Source of the DNA: Acidovorax sp.
GTDB lineage: Bacteria; Pseudomonadota; Gammaproteobacteria; Burkholderiales; Burkholderiaceae_C
Length of the DNA: 35,001 bases
NCBI RefSeq assembly: GCF_022763525.1
Contig: NZ_JALEGG010000054.1
Coordinates: 1 to 35,001 of the forward strand
Reading direction: 5' to 3'
The position numbers were made by a program, and so were the translations under genes. Shown one piece after another: positions 24,205-31,769 of this stretch. The first letter of the stretch is position 1, and every line of letters starts with the position of its first letter. Under the pieces are notes generated by a model. The model made no database searches and had not been told where the DNA came from. It was given only the letters and a program-made list of their open reading frames with translations.

Positions 24205-25617
24205 CTATCTAAACCAGATGAAAGTCATGATGATGAACAGCGGCACCAGGATGCCTCCCGACCACAGCATGTAGCCGAAGAAGCTCGGCATCTTCACGCC
24301 CCGGTCTTCGGCGATGGCCTTGACCATGAGGTTGGGCGCGTTGCCGATGTAGGTGTTCGCGCCCATGAACACGGCCCCTGCCGAGATGGCAGCCAGCGTG
24401 GGCGCCAGGGTGGTCATCAGCACGGCCGGGTCGCCACCGGCGGTGTTGAAGAACACGAGGTAAGTGGGCGCGTTGTCGAGGAATGAGCTGAGCGTGCCTG
24501 CCGCCCAGAAGTACATGGCCGGATCCGGCGAGCCGTCCGGCCGCGTGACAGCCGCCACGATGGCGCCAAACGGGCCATTGACCCCGGCCTTGAGCATGGC
24601 GATGACGGGGATGATGGTGAGAAAAATTCCAGCGAACAGCTTGGCCACCTCCTGCATGGGGCCCCAGCTGAACTGGTTGTCCTCATGAACCCTCTTGGGC
24701 GTGAGCCACAGCGACACCAGCGTCACGATGACGAGGCCCACGTCGCGCACGATGCCGGGCAAACCAACCTCTGTGCCTGCGATGTTGAACACCGTGGGGG
24801 ACTTCCAGAAGCCGCTGAGCAACACGAGGCCCACCACTGCACCCAACAGCGCGAAGTTCACCTTGCCGTCAAAGCCGATCGCGCGGCTGTCAGGCGTGGG
24901 GTCGGCATGGAGCACTTCTTCGCGGCGGCGGTAATACCAGCTGTCGAGCACGAAGAAGATGGCCAGCAATGTGCCGACGAGGAACAGCGTCTCAGGGAGG
25001 ATGTGGCGCACCGTCCAGAAGAAATCCACCCCTTTGAGAAAGCCCAGGAAGAGGGGCGGATCGCCCAGTGGGGTGAGCGAGCCGCCCGCGTTGGAGACGA
25101 TGAAGATGAAGAACACCACTACATGGGCCACGTGTTTGCGGTTGTCGTTCGCACGGATGAGGGGGCGGATGAGCAGCATCGACGCCCCTGTCGTCCCCAT
25201 GAAGCTGGCCAGCACCGCTCCAATGGCCAGGATGGTGGTGTTGAGCCCCGGGCTGCCATGCAGGTTGCCACGGATGAAGATGCCCCCTGCCACGGTGAAC
25301 AGCGCCGTGAGCAGGATCACGAAGGGGATGTACTCGGCCAGCAGCGCATGCACCAGACTTGCGCCTGCCACGCCAGGACCGAAGGTGATGGCAAACGGCA
25401 GCAGAAACGCCAGCCCCCAGGCCGCCGCGACCTTGCCGAAATGGTGGTGCCAGAAAATGGGGGCCAGCAGCGGCATGAGCGCAATCGACAGCAGGATGCC
25501 CGCAAAGGGCACGCCCCACAGCACGGACAGCGTGGCACCGTCGATATCGGCCGCCATGGCCCAGCCGGGCAGCACTGCAAGAAGGCCAGCACACGCCAGC
25601 CCGCGCGAGAATTTCAT
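24205..25617 (-). CDS. NhaD/UIT3-type sodium:proton antiporter (ion transporter superfamily)
   Basis: A 470-residue polytopic protein with a cleavable-looking N-terminal segment (MKFSRGLACAGLLAVLPGWAMA). Segments NAGGSLTPLGDPPLFLGFL and SSFLDNAPTYLVFFNTAGGD are the two ion-transporter hairpin motifs seen in NhaD/ArsB/CitMHS-like carriers, and MGANTYIGNAPNLMVKAIAE is near the C-terminus. Homologues are usually annotated as sodium:proton antiporter or putative citrate transporter; the ion cannot be fixed from sequence. ATG 25617 has GGAG 9-12 nt upstream; in-frame starts at 25632 and 25677 are less likely. It lies 66 bp after pncB on the same strand, so co-transcription is possible. With the Mrp operon this is the second Na+/H+ antiporter candidate in the window. 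Confidence 0.85.
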   Translation of the reverse strand: MKFSRGLACAGLLAVLPGWAMAADIDGATLSVLWGVPFAGILLSIALMPLLAPIFWHHHFGKVAAAWGLAFLLPFAITFGPGVAGASLVHALLAEYIPFVILLTALFTVAGGIFIRGNLHGSPGLNTTILAIGAVLASFMGTTGASMLLIRPLIRANDNRKHVAHVVVFFIFIVSNAGGSLTPLGDPPLFLGFLKGVDFFWTVRHILPETLFLVGTLLAIFFVLDSWYYRRREEVLHADPTPDSRAIGFDGKVNFALLGAVVGLVLLSGFWKSPTVFNIAGTEVGLPGIVRDVGLVIVTLVSLWLTPKRVHEDNQFSWGPMQEVAKLFAGIFLTIIPVIAMLKAGVNGPFGAIVAAVTRPDGSPDPAMYFWAAGTLSSFLDNAPTYLVFFNTAGGDPAVLMTTLAPTLAAISAGAVFMGANTYIGNAPNLMVKAIAEDRGVKMPSFFGYMLWSGGILVPLFIIMTFIWFR

Positions 25618-25683
25618 CTTTCTTGTCTCCATCAGATTGTCGAAAACGGGGGTGCGCGTGCCGTCCCGGCAACGCAATGTTCT

Positions 25684-26904
25684 TCAGGCGGGCGCCGGGA
25701 TGTCGAACACCTGACGCAGGTAGGCCAGGTACTTCTCGTCATCGCACATGCCCTTGCCGGGCGTGTCGGAGAGCTTTGCCACGGGCTGGCCGTTGCAGCG
25801 CGTCATCTTAATGACCACCTGCAGCGGCTCGTGCACGGGCGGGCTGCCGAGATCGTTCGTCAGGTTTGTGCCAATGCCGAACGCGAGCTGGCAGCGGCCG
25901 CGGAACTGCTGGTACAGCTCGATGGTGCGCGGCACAGTGAGCGCGTCGCTGAAGATCAGCGTCTTGGTCAGCGGATCCACACGGTTCTTGCGGTAGTGCT
26001 CCAGCAGGCGCTCGCCCCAGGCGAAAGGGTCGCCGCTGTCGTGGCGCGCGCCGTCGAAGAGCTTGCAGAAATACAGGTCGAAGTCGCGCAGGAACGCACT
26101 CATGCCGTAGACATCCGACAGTGCGATGCCCAGATCGCCGCGGTATTCCTTGGCCCACATCTCGAAGCCAAACACCTGGCTGTCACGCAGCCGCGGACCC
26201 AGGGCCTGGCAGGCCTGCAGATATTCGTGCGCCATGGTGCCCAGGGGCGTCACACCCAGCTTCATCGCATACAGCACGTTGCTGGTGCCGGCAAACTGGC
26301 CCGGCCCCGCGGGCGACCCTGGACGGCGGTCGCCCGTGCCCAGGCGGGCCACCAGCACACGCAGCACTTCCTCGTGCCAGGCACGGCTGAACCGGCGGCG
26401 TGTTCCATAGTCGGCGATCTTCAGGTCCGACAGTCCTTCGCCCTGCAGGAGCGCGATCTTGGTGTCCAGCCGCCTGCGGCCCTCGGGGAAGTCCGGCACC
26501 TTCTGGGTGTTGCGGAAGTAAACCTCATTGACGATGGCCAGCACCGGGATCTCGAACAGGATGGTGTGCAGCCAAGGCCCTCGGATGCTGATGTCGATTT
26601 CGCCGTTTGGCTGCGGGGTCAGGGTGATGTACTTTTCGTTGAGCTTGAACAGCCCCAGAAAATCCACGAAATCGCTCTTGATAAAGCGCAGCGATCGCAG
26701 ATAGGCCAGCTCGGCATCCTGGAACTGCAGGCTGCACAGCGAGCGGATTTCGTCGCGAATCTCATTGGCGAACGGCGCCAGCTGCACGCCCGGATTACGG
26801 CACTTGAACTTGTACTCGACCTGCGCCCCCGGAAACTGGTGCAGCACCACCTGCATCATGGTGAACTTGTACAGGTCGGTGTCGAGAAGGCTGGTGATGA
26901 TCAT
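25684..26904 (-). CDS. pncB: nicotinate phosphoribosyltransferase
   Basis: A 406-residue enzyme that converts nicotinate, PRPP and ATP to nicotinate mononucleotide in the NAD salvage (Preiss-Handler) pathway. It starts with the family N-terminus [29 protein letters not shown] carries the histidine that is autophosphorylated, and [15 protein letters not shown] and [10 protein letters not shown] contribute to substrate and PRPP binding. Length is normal (about 400). The frame stays open 96 codons upstream to 27192, but that stretch is not NAPRT-like, so ATG 26904 is used. No Shine-Dalgarno sequence is visible close to this start. The 5' leader has an unusually long inverted-repeat structure, which may control it. 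Confidence 0.95.
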   Translation of the reverse strand: MIITSLLDTDLYKFTMMQVVLHQFPGAQVEYKFKCRNPGVQLAPFANEIRDEIRSLCSLQFQDAELAYLRSLRFIKSDFVDFLGLFKLNEKYITLTPQPNGEIDISIRGPWLHTILFEIPVLAIVNEVYFRNTQKVPDFPEGRRRLDTKIALLQGEGLSDLKIADYGTRRRFSRAWHEEVLRVLVARLGTGDRRPGSPAGPGQFAGTSNVLYAMKLGVTPLGTMAHEYLQACQALGPRLRDSQVFGFEMWAKEYRGDLGIALSDVYGMSAFLRDFDLYFCKLFDGARHDSGDPFAWGERLLEHYRKNRVDPLTKTLIFSDALTVPRTIELYQQFRGRCQLAFGIGTNLTNDLGSPPVHEPLQVVIKMTRCNGQPVAKLSDTPGKGMCDDEKYLAYLRQVFDIPAPA

Positions 26905-26937
26905 GGACAGTGCGGTGCGGACGCGCGAGAACGCCGG

Positions 26938-27069
26938 GTGCCCAGAGGTCCTCTGCACGAATCTCGCTGCCCAATGGGCGCTGCGGATCGGGATGGGTTG
27001 CGAGGCGCAAACCGCCCGAGTCCGCAGATGCATACGGCGCGGTGATTCGTGCAGAGGGTCCCTGGGGGC
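26938..27069 (-). promoter_or_regulatory. large structured leader upstream of pncB (three-way junction on paper)
   Basis: The 323-bp gap 26905-27227 has no gene. It contains an outer inverted repeat of 26 bp with five mismatches (26938-26963 with 27044-27069), whose inner 14 bp are perfect (CCTCTGCACGAATC / GATTCGTGCAGAGG). Within it are a 22-nt-arm imperfect hairpin (26981-27002 with 27006-27027, ends CTGCGGA / TCCGCAG) and a small GCCC-AAT-GGGC hairpin (26969-26979). In the pncB direction this makes a three-way junction ending 33 nt before the ATG. It could be a regulatory RNA, a cruciform protein site, or a small inverted-repeat element. Confidence 0.5.
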
Positions 27070-27152
27070 CGTGCAGCAGAGCCGCAAAGTGTAGGCCATG
27101 GCGCGCGGCGCTGCCCGAGGGCAAACACCTGCCGCGGGCGCGGTCGCCACGT

Positions 27153-27212
27153 GGCTCAAAATGGCAGCCCGCTCTGAATAGACAAGCACCAAAAGCTATC
27201 ATAAAGATAGCA
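27153..27212 (-). repeat. dispersed palindromic repeat family A, copy 5 (reverse orientation)
   Basis: On the minus strand: ATTGCTATCTTTATGATAGC (its own GCTATC/GATAGC hairpin at 27195-27211), then TTTTGGTGCTTGTC, a decayed right arm, and GGCTGCCATTTTGAGCCA. It is the only clear copy in this orientation and lies upstream of the structured pncB leader, next to the thioesterase stop codon. Confidence 0.7.
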
Positions 27213-27227
27213 ATCGCCTCCCAAAGG

Positions 27228-27710
27228 TCAACTTGCCGTCAGCAAGGCTTCCAGCACTTTGCGCAAGGGCTCGGGCACGGGCACGGGACGGCGGCTCCCG
27301 CGGTCGACATACACATGGATGAAGTGCCCCGCCGCTGCGGTGAGCGGCTCGCCCTGCGCGAACAGGCCCACCTCGTAGCGCACGCTGGAGCCGCCCAGCC
27401 GCGCCACCCGGATCCCGGCCTCCACGGTTTGGGGGAAGGCCAGCGGGGCAAAGTAGTTGCATTGGGTCTCGATGACGAGGCCAATGGTCTGGCCCGCGTG
27501 GATGTCGAGCACCCCCTGGTCAATCAGATGCGCATTGACGGCCGTGTCGAACCAGCTGTAGTACACGACGTTGTTCACGTGGCCGTAGACGTCGTTGTCC
27601 GCCCAGCGTGTGCTGATGGAACGAAATGCCCGATAAGCACTGCGAGGCTGCGGTGCCGGACGTGCGGGGGCGGAAGGCGGGCTCAAGGCGTTGCGGGCAT
27701 CGGAGGTCAT
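27228..27710 (-). CDS. acyl-CoA thioesterase, 4-hydroxybenzoyl-CoA thioesterase-like hotdog fold
   Basis: A 160-residue hotdog-fold protein. [20 protein letters not shown] contains the catalytic Asp and the Tyr-Gly-His-Val-Asn pattern of the YbgC/4HBT family, which hydrolyses acyl-CoA thioesters in the cytoplasm. [20 protein letters not shown] and [10 protein letters not shown] are the expected later strands. A Pro/Ala-rich N-terminal stretch of about 25 residues precedes the domain. The ATG at 27710 overlaps the stop of the upstream deacetylase gene by 4 bp (ATGA), so the two are translationally coupled. Substrate chain length is unknown. The proximity to a phasin gene allows a link to acyl-CoA or polyhydroxyalkanoate metabolism, but that is inference. 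Confidence 0.87.
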   Translation of the reverse strand: MTSDARNALSPPSAPARPAPQPRSAYRAFRSISTRWADNDVYGHVNNVVYYSWFDTAVNAHLIDQGVLDIHAGQTIGLVIETQCNYFAPLAFPQTVEAGIRVARLGGSSVRYEVGLFAQGEPLTAAAGHFIHVYVDRGSRRPVPVPEPLRKVLEALLTAS

Positions 27711-28651
27711 GGCCGCAGATTTTGCCAGCGCTGGTAATACTGCCAGGCGACCCGCCAGGTGTTGAGCTGGGCCTGCACCGTATCGTCCAGATGGCGGCCG
27801 TAGCCCCCTGCCATCGCAAACGCGATCGGAATGCGCCGCTGCCACGCCCAGTCGAACACCCGCCGGTCGCGCGCCTCCAGGCCGTCGTGCGTCAGGGCAA
27901 GCCGGCCCAGGCGATCGCCCTCGTGCGGGTCCGCACCCGCTAGGTAAAAGACCAGCTCCGGCTGAAACTGCTCTTCGAGCGTTTGCAGCGCCTGCTCCAG
28001 CGCCTGAAGGTATTCCGCATCGGTGCAGCCATCAGGCAGTTCCACGTCCAGGTCACTGGGCTCCTTGCGAAACGGAAAATTGCGCGCGCCATGCAACGAC
28101 AGCGTGAACACGCTGTGGTCGCCGCAAAAGATCTGTGCCGTACCGTTGCCCTGGTGCACGTCCAGATCGATGACTGCCACGGGCAGGCGCCGGCTCCGCT
28201 GCGGCCGCCCGGCGGCGCGGGCCCGCTCCACCTGCATCACCCGTGTGGCGACTGCAACATCATTGAAAACGCAAAAACCGCTGCCCTTGCCCGTTTGCGC
28301 GTGGTGTGTGCCCCCGGCCAAATTGCCCGCAACGCCATCGCGCAATGCCGCGCGTGCCGCTGCCACGGTGGCACCCACCGAGCGGCGCGCACGCTCGGCC
28401 ATTGCCGGGCTCCACGGAAATCCGATCTCGCGCTGGGCTGCAGGGGCCAGCGTGCCCTCGGCAATGGCGTCGATGTATCGGGGGTCGTGCGCAAGCGCGA
28501 GTTCGCTGTCGGATGCAGGCAAAGCCACTTGCAACGCTACCCCCGGCAGGTGCAGCGCCACCTGATCGCGCAGACGGCGGTATTTCGCCATCGGAAAACG
28601 GTGACCGGGCGGGAGGGGCAGCACGAATTGGTCGGCATAGTAGGCGTGCAT
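27707..28651 (-). CDS. histone-deacetylase-family amidohydrolase
   Basis: A 314-residue zinc hydrolase of the arginase/deacetylase fold. His116-His117 (GGTHHAQ) form the catalytic pair. Asp164 and His166 (DLDVHQGNG) plus Asp241 (GADPHEGD) are the zinc ligands, all present. AMAGGYG near the C-terminus matches the glycine-rich loop. Bacterial members deacetylate polyamines, acetoin-related compounds or lysines; the sequence alone does not decide. It resembles the shorter, class-IV-like group (about 300 residues) lacking the polyamine-specific insert. ATG 28651 is used because upstream in-frame codons come from the phasin promoter region. Its stop overlaps the thioesterase start; the phasin gene is divergent at 200 bp. 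Confidence 0.87.
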   Translation of the reverse strand: MHAYYADQFVLPLPPGHRFPMAKYRRLRDQVALHLPGVALQVALPASDSELALAHDPRYIDAIAEGTLAPAAQREIGFPWSPAMAERARRSVGATVAAARAALRDGVAGNLAGGTHHAQTGKGSGFCVFNDVAVATRVMQVERARAAGRPQRSRRLPVAVIDLDVHQGNGTAQIFCGDHSVFTLSLHGARNFPFRKEPSDLDVELPDGCTDAEYLQALEQALQTLEEQFQPELVFYLAGADPHEGDRLGRLALTHDGLEARDRRVFDWAWQRRIPIAFAMAGGYGRHLDDTVQAQLNTWRVAWQYYQRWQNLRP

Positions 28652-28698
28652 GACGCCATTGTGGCAAGCCGCCAATCTCTGGGTGGCCGCCCCTAAAT

Positions 28699-28713
28699 TG
28701 CTGCAATGCAACA
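28699..28713. promoter_or_regulatory. TGC-rich operator half 1 (candidate PhaR site)
   Basis: TGCTGCAATGCAACA, identical except for one base to the site at 28758-28772. It lies 9 bp upstream of the -35 element of the phasin promoter and 48 bp upstream of the divergent deacetylase start. PhaR, the polyhydroxyalkanoate-responsive repressor of phasin genes, is known to bind TGC/GCA-rich sites; assignment here is by similarity. Confidence 0.6.
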
Positions 28714-28721
28714 AAAAACCC

Positions 28722-28749
28722 TTGCAATAGCGCCTCAAGTCCCTAAAAT
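28722..28749 (+). promoter_or_regulatory. phaP promoter
   Basis: TTGCAA (28722-28727), 16-bp spacer, TAAAAT (28744-28749): a good sigma-70-type promoter about 100 bp before the phasin start. It is bracketed by the two 15-bp TGC-rich repeats, the second beginning 9 bp after the -10 element, which fits repression by blocking polymerase. Confidence 0.65.
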
Positions 28750-28757
28750 TCGTTCCA

Positions 28758-28772
28758 TGCTGCACTGCAACA
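28758..28772. promoter_or_regulatory. TGC-rich operator half 2 (candidate PhaR site)
   Basis: TGCTGCACTGCAACA, a direct repeat of 28699-28713 at a 59-bp spacing. It covers the expected transcription start of phaP. Confidence 0.6.
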
Positions 28773-28850
28773 TGACTAACCAGTCGGGGCCAGCGCAGAT
28801 GTCCGTGAAGTACCCGGCCGCCAAGGCCCCTCATTTTTAGGAGTTATGAC

Positions 28851-29399
28851 ATGACGCTGACCGCTGAACAAATCCTGGCCTCCCACAAAGCCAACATCGA
28901 AACCCTGTTTGGCCTGACCAGCAAGGCTTTCGAAGGCGTGGAAAAGCTGGTGGAACTGAACGTCACCGCTTCCCGCGCAGCACTGACCGAAGCCGCCAAC
29001 CACACGCAAGCCGTTCTGGCCGTGAAGGACGCGCAAGAACTGCTGGCCCTCCAAGCCGGCCTGTTCCAGCCCCTCGCCGAAAAGACCGCAGCCTACAGCC
29101 GTCACCTGTACGACATCGCGTCGGGCACAGGTGCTGAATTCGGCAAGGCTTTCGAAGTGCAGGCTACCGACGCACAACGCGCATTCACCAACCTGGTGGA
29201 CAGCGCCGCCAAGAACGCCCCGGCTGGTTCCGAAACCGCCGTGGCCGTGATGAAGAGCGCCGTTTCCGCCGCCAACAACGCTTTTGAATCGGTGCAAAAG
29301 GCCGTCAAGCAAGCGTCGGACGTGGCCGAAGCCAACTTCAACGCCGTGGCCAACACCGCTGCCAACGCTGCCAAGACCGCGGCTCCCCGCAAGCGCTGA
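28851..29399 (+). CDS. phaP: phasin (polyhydroxyalkanoate granule-associated protein)
   Basis: A 182-residue, nearly all-helical protein of the TIGR01841 phasin family. Markers are the N-terminal [39 protein letters not shown], and the Ala-rich heptad region to the basic end APRKR. It has no cysteine, signal peptide or membrane helix. Phasins coat intracellular polyhydroxybutyrate granules and control their size and number; they are among the most abundant proteins in PHB-accumulating Burkholderiales, which fits the strong promoter and the AGGAG ribosome-binding site just upstream. Codon use looks highly biased (AAG, CTG, GCC), as expected for an abundant protein. It is intact and of normal length. 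Confidence 0.95.
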   Translation: MTLTAEQILASHKANIETLFGLTSKAFEGVEKLVELNVTASRAALTEAANHTQAVLAVKDAQELLALQAGLFQPLAEKTAAYSRHLYDIASGTGAEFGKAFEVQATDAQRAFTNLVDSAAKNAPAGSETAVAVMKSAVSAANNAFESVQKAVKQASDVAEANFNAVANTAANAAKTAAPRKR

Positions 29400-29459
29400 A
29401 TGGCAACCTGTGGTCTGGAGTGCAGACTCTAGGCCGCACTCAGGGGTTACCCTGATAAT

Positions 29460-29573
29460 TCAACCTCGCGCCGTTGACATTGTTAGTGGCGCATCAGTTG
29501 TCTCCTTGGATCCTCTCGAAACCCCCGTTTCAGGGATCCTTTTAAAGCCCGGTTCATGACCGGGCTTTTTTTT
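29460..29573 (+). ncRNA. candidate small RNA or processed phaP 3' UTR with three hairpins
   Basis: The 358-bp gap 29400-29757 holds no gene. A segment after GATAAT (about 29453, possible -10) contains a stem GCGCC (29468-29472) / GGCGC (29488-29492), a second hairpin with GAAAC-CCCC-GTTTC inside paired GGATCC (29508-29539), and a strong terminator hairpin. The C-rich loop and terminal U-run are common in bacterial sRNAs. Transcription is not shown; it may simply be the 3' end of phaP mRNA. Confidence 0.35.
29544..29573 (+). terminator. Rho-independent terminator downstream of phaP
   Basis: AAAGCCCGGT (29544-29553), loop TCATG, ACCGGGCTTT (29559-29568), then further T residues to 29573. It is perfect and strong, but lies 145 nt after the phaP stop codon. 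Confidence 0.93.
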
Positions 29574-29695
29574 GGCTTCGCGGCAGCTGGGCGGTGTTTG
29601 ACGGCACACGGCATGCGCCAGAACCCAATCGACGCAACACCCTGCTTGCGCTGGGTCAGACAACCTGTTCTCAATTCCGGTTCGCAGACCAGTAC

Positions 29696-29708
29696 TTATT
29701 AAGAATAA
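29696..29708. promoter_or_regulatory. AT-rich palindrome, possible Fur box
   Basis: TTATT-AAG-AATAA is a perfect 13-bp palindrome 49 bp before the start of an iron-type binding protein. It resembles part of a Fur box (alternating A/T hexamers) but matches the 19-bp consensus only partly. Confidence 0.35.
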
Positions 29709-29757
29709 TTCGTGTTTGCTTTATCATCGGAGCAGTCCAACCTTGAAAGATGCATCG

Positions 29758-30813
29758 ATGTCGAAGACCGTGAAAGCCCTGCTGAGCGTTTGTGTCGTGG
29801 CCGCTGCCACTGCAGGCACCGCCCATGCTCAGGAGCAAGTTGTCAATCTCTACTCGGCCCGCCACTACTCCACGGATGAGGCGCTGTACAGCGGCTTCAC
29901 GAAGGCCACGGGCATCAAGATCAACCGCGTGGATGCGGACGACGCCGGGATCCTGGCACGTTTGAAAGCCGAAGGCGCTGCTTCGCCGGCCGACGTGATC
30001 TTGCTGGTGGATGCGGCCCGCCTCTACAAGGGCGAGGTGGATGGCCTGTTCCAGCCCATCCAATCAGCCGTGCTCAATGAGGCGATCCCCGCCAACCTGC
30101 GCAGCAAACCCGCCGCCGACGGTGGCATCGCCTGGTACGGCCTGTCAACCCGGGCGCGCGTGGTGGTCTACAACAAGATCAAGGTCCAAAAGGCGGACGT
30201 TGATACCTACGAGGAACTGGGTGACCCCAAGAACAAGGGCAAGCTCTGCATCCGCTCGGGCTCGCACCCTTACAACCTCAGCCTGTTTGGCGCCGTGACC
30301 GAACACATGGGCGAGCAAAAGGCAGAGGCCTGGCTCAAGGGCGTCGTGGCCAACCTGGCCCGGCCTCCCAAGGGCGGCGACACCGACCAGATCAAGGCTG
30401 TGGCTGCAGGCGAATGCGATATCGCGGTCACCAACAGCTACTACCTGGCCCGCATGATGCGTTCCACCAAGCCCGAGGACGTGGCCGTGGTCAATAAGGT
30501 CGGCGTGGTATTCCCCAACCAGGACTCTTGGGGCACCCACCTGAATATCTCTGGGGGAGCTGTCGCCAAGCACTCAAAGAACCAGGCCAACGCCATTAAG
30601 TTCCTCGAATACCTCGCCAGCCCCGAAGCCCAAAACTACCTTGCCAATGGCAATAACGAGTGGCCTGCCGCCAAGGGCGTGACCCTGGACAACCCGGCCC
30701 TCAAGGCCATGACGGGCGGCCAGCCGTTCAAGAGCGAAACCATTCCCATCAGTGCTGTGGGCGCCAACACCACGAAGGTGCAGCAGATGCTGGACCGCGT
30801 GGGTTTCCAGTAA
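29758..30813 (+). CDS. iron(III)-type ABC transporter substrate-binding protein
   Basis: A 351-residue periplasmic protein with signal peptide ending THAHA-like TAGTAHA at residue 24. [20 protein letters not shown], followed by [20 protein letters not shown], matches the FbpA/FutA ferric-binding family. ITNSYY-like [10 protein letters not shown] carries the paired tyrosines that coordinate Fe(III), and [20 protein letters not shown] is a conserved C-lobe segment. It delivers ferric iron to an inner-membrane ABC permease. No permease or ATPase gene is adjacent, so it must use partners encoded elsewhere. ATG 29758 begins the signal peptide; the frame is open to 29716. A strong terminator follows 24 nt after the stop, making this a single-gene transcript, possibly iron-regulated. 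Confidence 0.9.
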   Translation: MSKTVKALLSVCVVAAATAGTAHAQEQVVNLYSARHYSTDEALYSGFTKATGIKINRVDADDAGILARLKAEGAASPADVILLVDAARLYKGEVDGLFQPIQSAVLNEAIPANLRSKPAADGGIAWYGLSTRARVVVYNKIKVQKADVDTYEELGDPKNKGKLCIRSGSHPYNLSLFGAVTEHMGEQKAEAWLKGVVANLARPPKGGDTDQIKAVAAGECDIAVTNSYYLARMMRSTKPEDVAVVNKVGVVFPNQDSWGTHLNISGGAVAKHSKNQANAIKFLEYLASPEAQNYLANGNNEWPAAKGVTLDNPALKAMTGGQPFKSETIPISAVGANTTKVQQMLDRVGFQ

Positions 30814-30837
30814 GTCTGCCCTGCACCCCGCACCGAC

Positions 30838-30864
30838 AAGCCCGGCCTGGTCCGGGCTTTTTTT
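30838..30864 (+). terminator. Rho-independent terminator after the iron-binding protein gene
   Basis: AAGCCCGG (30838-30845), 6-nt loop, CCGGGCTT (30852-30859), then a T-run to 30864. Confidence 0.93.
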
Positions 30865-30897
30865 CGCCTTCAGCAGCCCTGGGAGATGCGCCATAAT

Positions 30898-30917
30898 TGA
30901 CGTTTACGTTAACGTCA
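30898..30917. promoter_or_regulatory. palindromic operator, candidate LiuR (MerR-family) site
   Basis: TGACGTT (30898-30904), 6-nt spacer TACGTT, AACGTCA (30911-30917): perfect 7-bp arms, 18 bp before the dehydrogenase start. It directly overlaps a TTGACG hexamer that could be a -35 element, with TTATCG about 16 bp further, an arrangement typical of MerR-type operators between -35 and -10. It resembles the ACGT-containing LiuR sites known from branched-chain amino-acid catabolic genes; the match is from recall. Confidence 0.5.
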
Positions 30918-30934
30918 CTTATCGGAGACAGAAC

Positions 30935-31693
30935 ATGGACATCAAGGGCAAGGTATTCATCGTCACTGGCGGCGCCTCAGGCCTGGGAGAAGGCACAGCG
31001 CGCATGCTGGCCGCACAGGGCGGCACCGTGGTCATCGCCGACATGCAAGCCGAAAAGGGTGAAGCCGTGGCCAAAGACATCGGCGGCTCATTCGTGAAGT
31101 GCGATGTCAGCAACGAAGCCGACGGCCACGCCGTGGTGGCCAAGGCAGTGTCCCTGGGCAAATTGATGGGCCTGGTCAACTGTGCCGGCATCGCGCCCGC
31201 AGAGAAAACCGTGGGCAAGAACGGAGCCCACGCACTGGCGCTGTTCAGCAAGACCATCACCGTCAACCTGATCGGCAGTTTCAACATGATCCGTCTGGCC
31301 GCCGAAGCCATGAGCAAGAATGAGCCCGAAGCCACGGGCGAGCGCGGCGTGCTGATCTCGACCGCCAGCGTGGCGGCCTTTGACGGCCAGATCGGCCAGG
31401 CAGCCTATTCCGCATCCAAGGGCGGCGTGGTGGGCATGACCCTGCCCATCGCCCGCGACCTGGCCCGCAACGGGATCCGCAACATGACCATCGCTCCCGG
31501 CATCTTCGGCACACCCATGCTGTTCGGCATGCCGCAGGAAGTGCAGGACGCACTGGCCGCCGGCGTGCCCTTCCCCAGCCGCCTAGGCACGCCACAGGAC
31601 TACGCCAAGCTCGTTAAGCACATCTTCGAGAACGACATGCTGAACGGCGAAGTCATCCGCCTGGATGGCGCGATCCGCCTGGCGCCGCGCTGA
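30935..31693 (+). CDS. short-chain 3-hydroxyacyl-CoA dehydrogenase, HSD17B10-like
   Basis: A 252-residue classical short-chain dehydrogenase. TGGASGLG (residues 11-18) binds NAD. The catalytic Ser145 (STAS), Tyr158 and Lys162 (YSASK) are present with normal spacing, and NCAGIAPA is the typical NAG region. The sequence closely follows the type-II 3-hydroxyacyl-CoA dehydrogenase group (human HSD17B10; 2-methyl-3-hydroxybutyryl-CoA dehydrogenase), which acts in isoleucine and fatty-acid breakdown: note [20 protein letters not shown] and [19 protein letters not shown]. FabG-type reductase activity is the alternative but is less likely. ATG 30935 has GGAGACAG upstream. The palindromic operator supports control with branched-chain catabolism. 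Confidence 0.92.
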   Translation: MDIKGKVFIVTGGASGLGEGTARMLAAQGGTVVIADMQAEKGEAVAKDIGGSFVKCDVSNEADGHAVVAKAVSLGKLMGLVNCAGIAPAEKTVGKNGAHALALFSKTITVNLIGSFNMIRLAAEAMSKNEPEATGERGVLISTASVAAFDGQIGQAAYSASKGGVVGMTLPIARDLARNGIRNMTIAPGIFGTPMLFGMPQEVQDALAAGVPFPSRLGTPQDYAKLVKHIFENDMLNGEVIRLDGAIRLAPR

Positions 31694-31702
31694 ATCATCC
31701 CG

Positions 31703-31753
31703 ATTGCTATCAAAACAATAGCCATCAGCGCCCGCTAGCCAAGCGCGAAGGCC
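31703..31753 (+). repeat. dispersed palindromic repeat family A, copy 6
   Basis: ATTGCTATCAAAACAATAGC (hairpin GCTAT/ATAGC), then CATCAGCGCCCGCTAGCCAAGCGC and GAAGGCC. The right arm is well kept and the left arm altered. It fills the space between the convergent dehydrogenase and MFS stop codons. Confidence 0.7.
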
Positions 31754-31769
31754 CTCCGAGGCCATGAAA

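Noticed and set aside
24685-27045. 786-codon plus-strand open frame opposite the antiporter and pncB genes
   Set aside because: Antisense shadow spanning two well-supported genes and their gap; no domain recognised.
26905-27192. Upstream extension of pncB by 96 codons
   Set aside because: The family N-terminus begins at the ATG at 26904, and the extension is translated from the structured leader and repeat copy 5.
29474-29502. TTGACA at 29474 as the -35 of an sRNA promoter
   Set aside because: No acceptable -10 lies 16-18 bp downstream, and the hexamer falls in the loop of the first hairpin.
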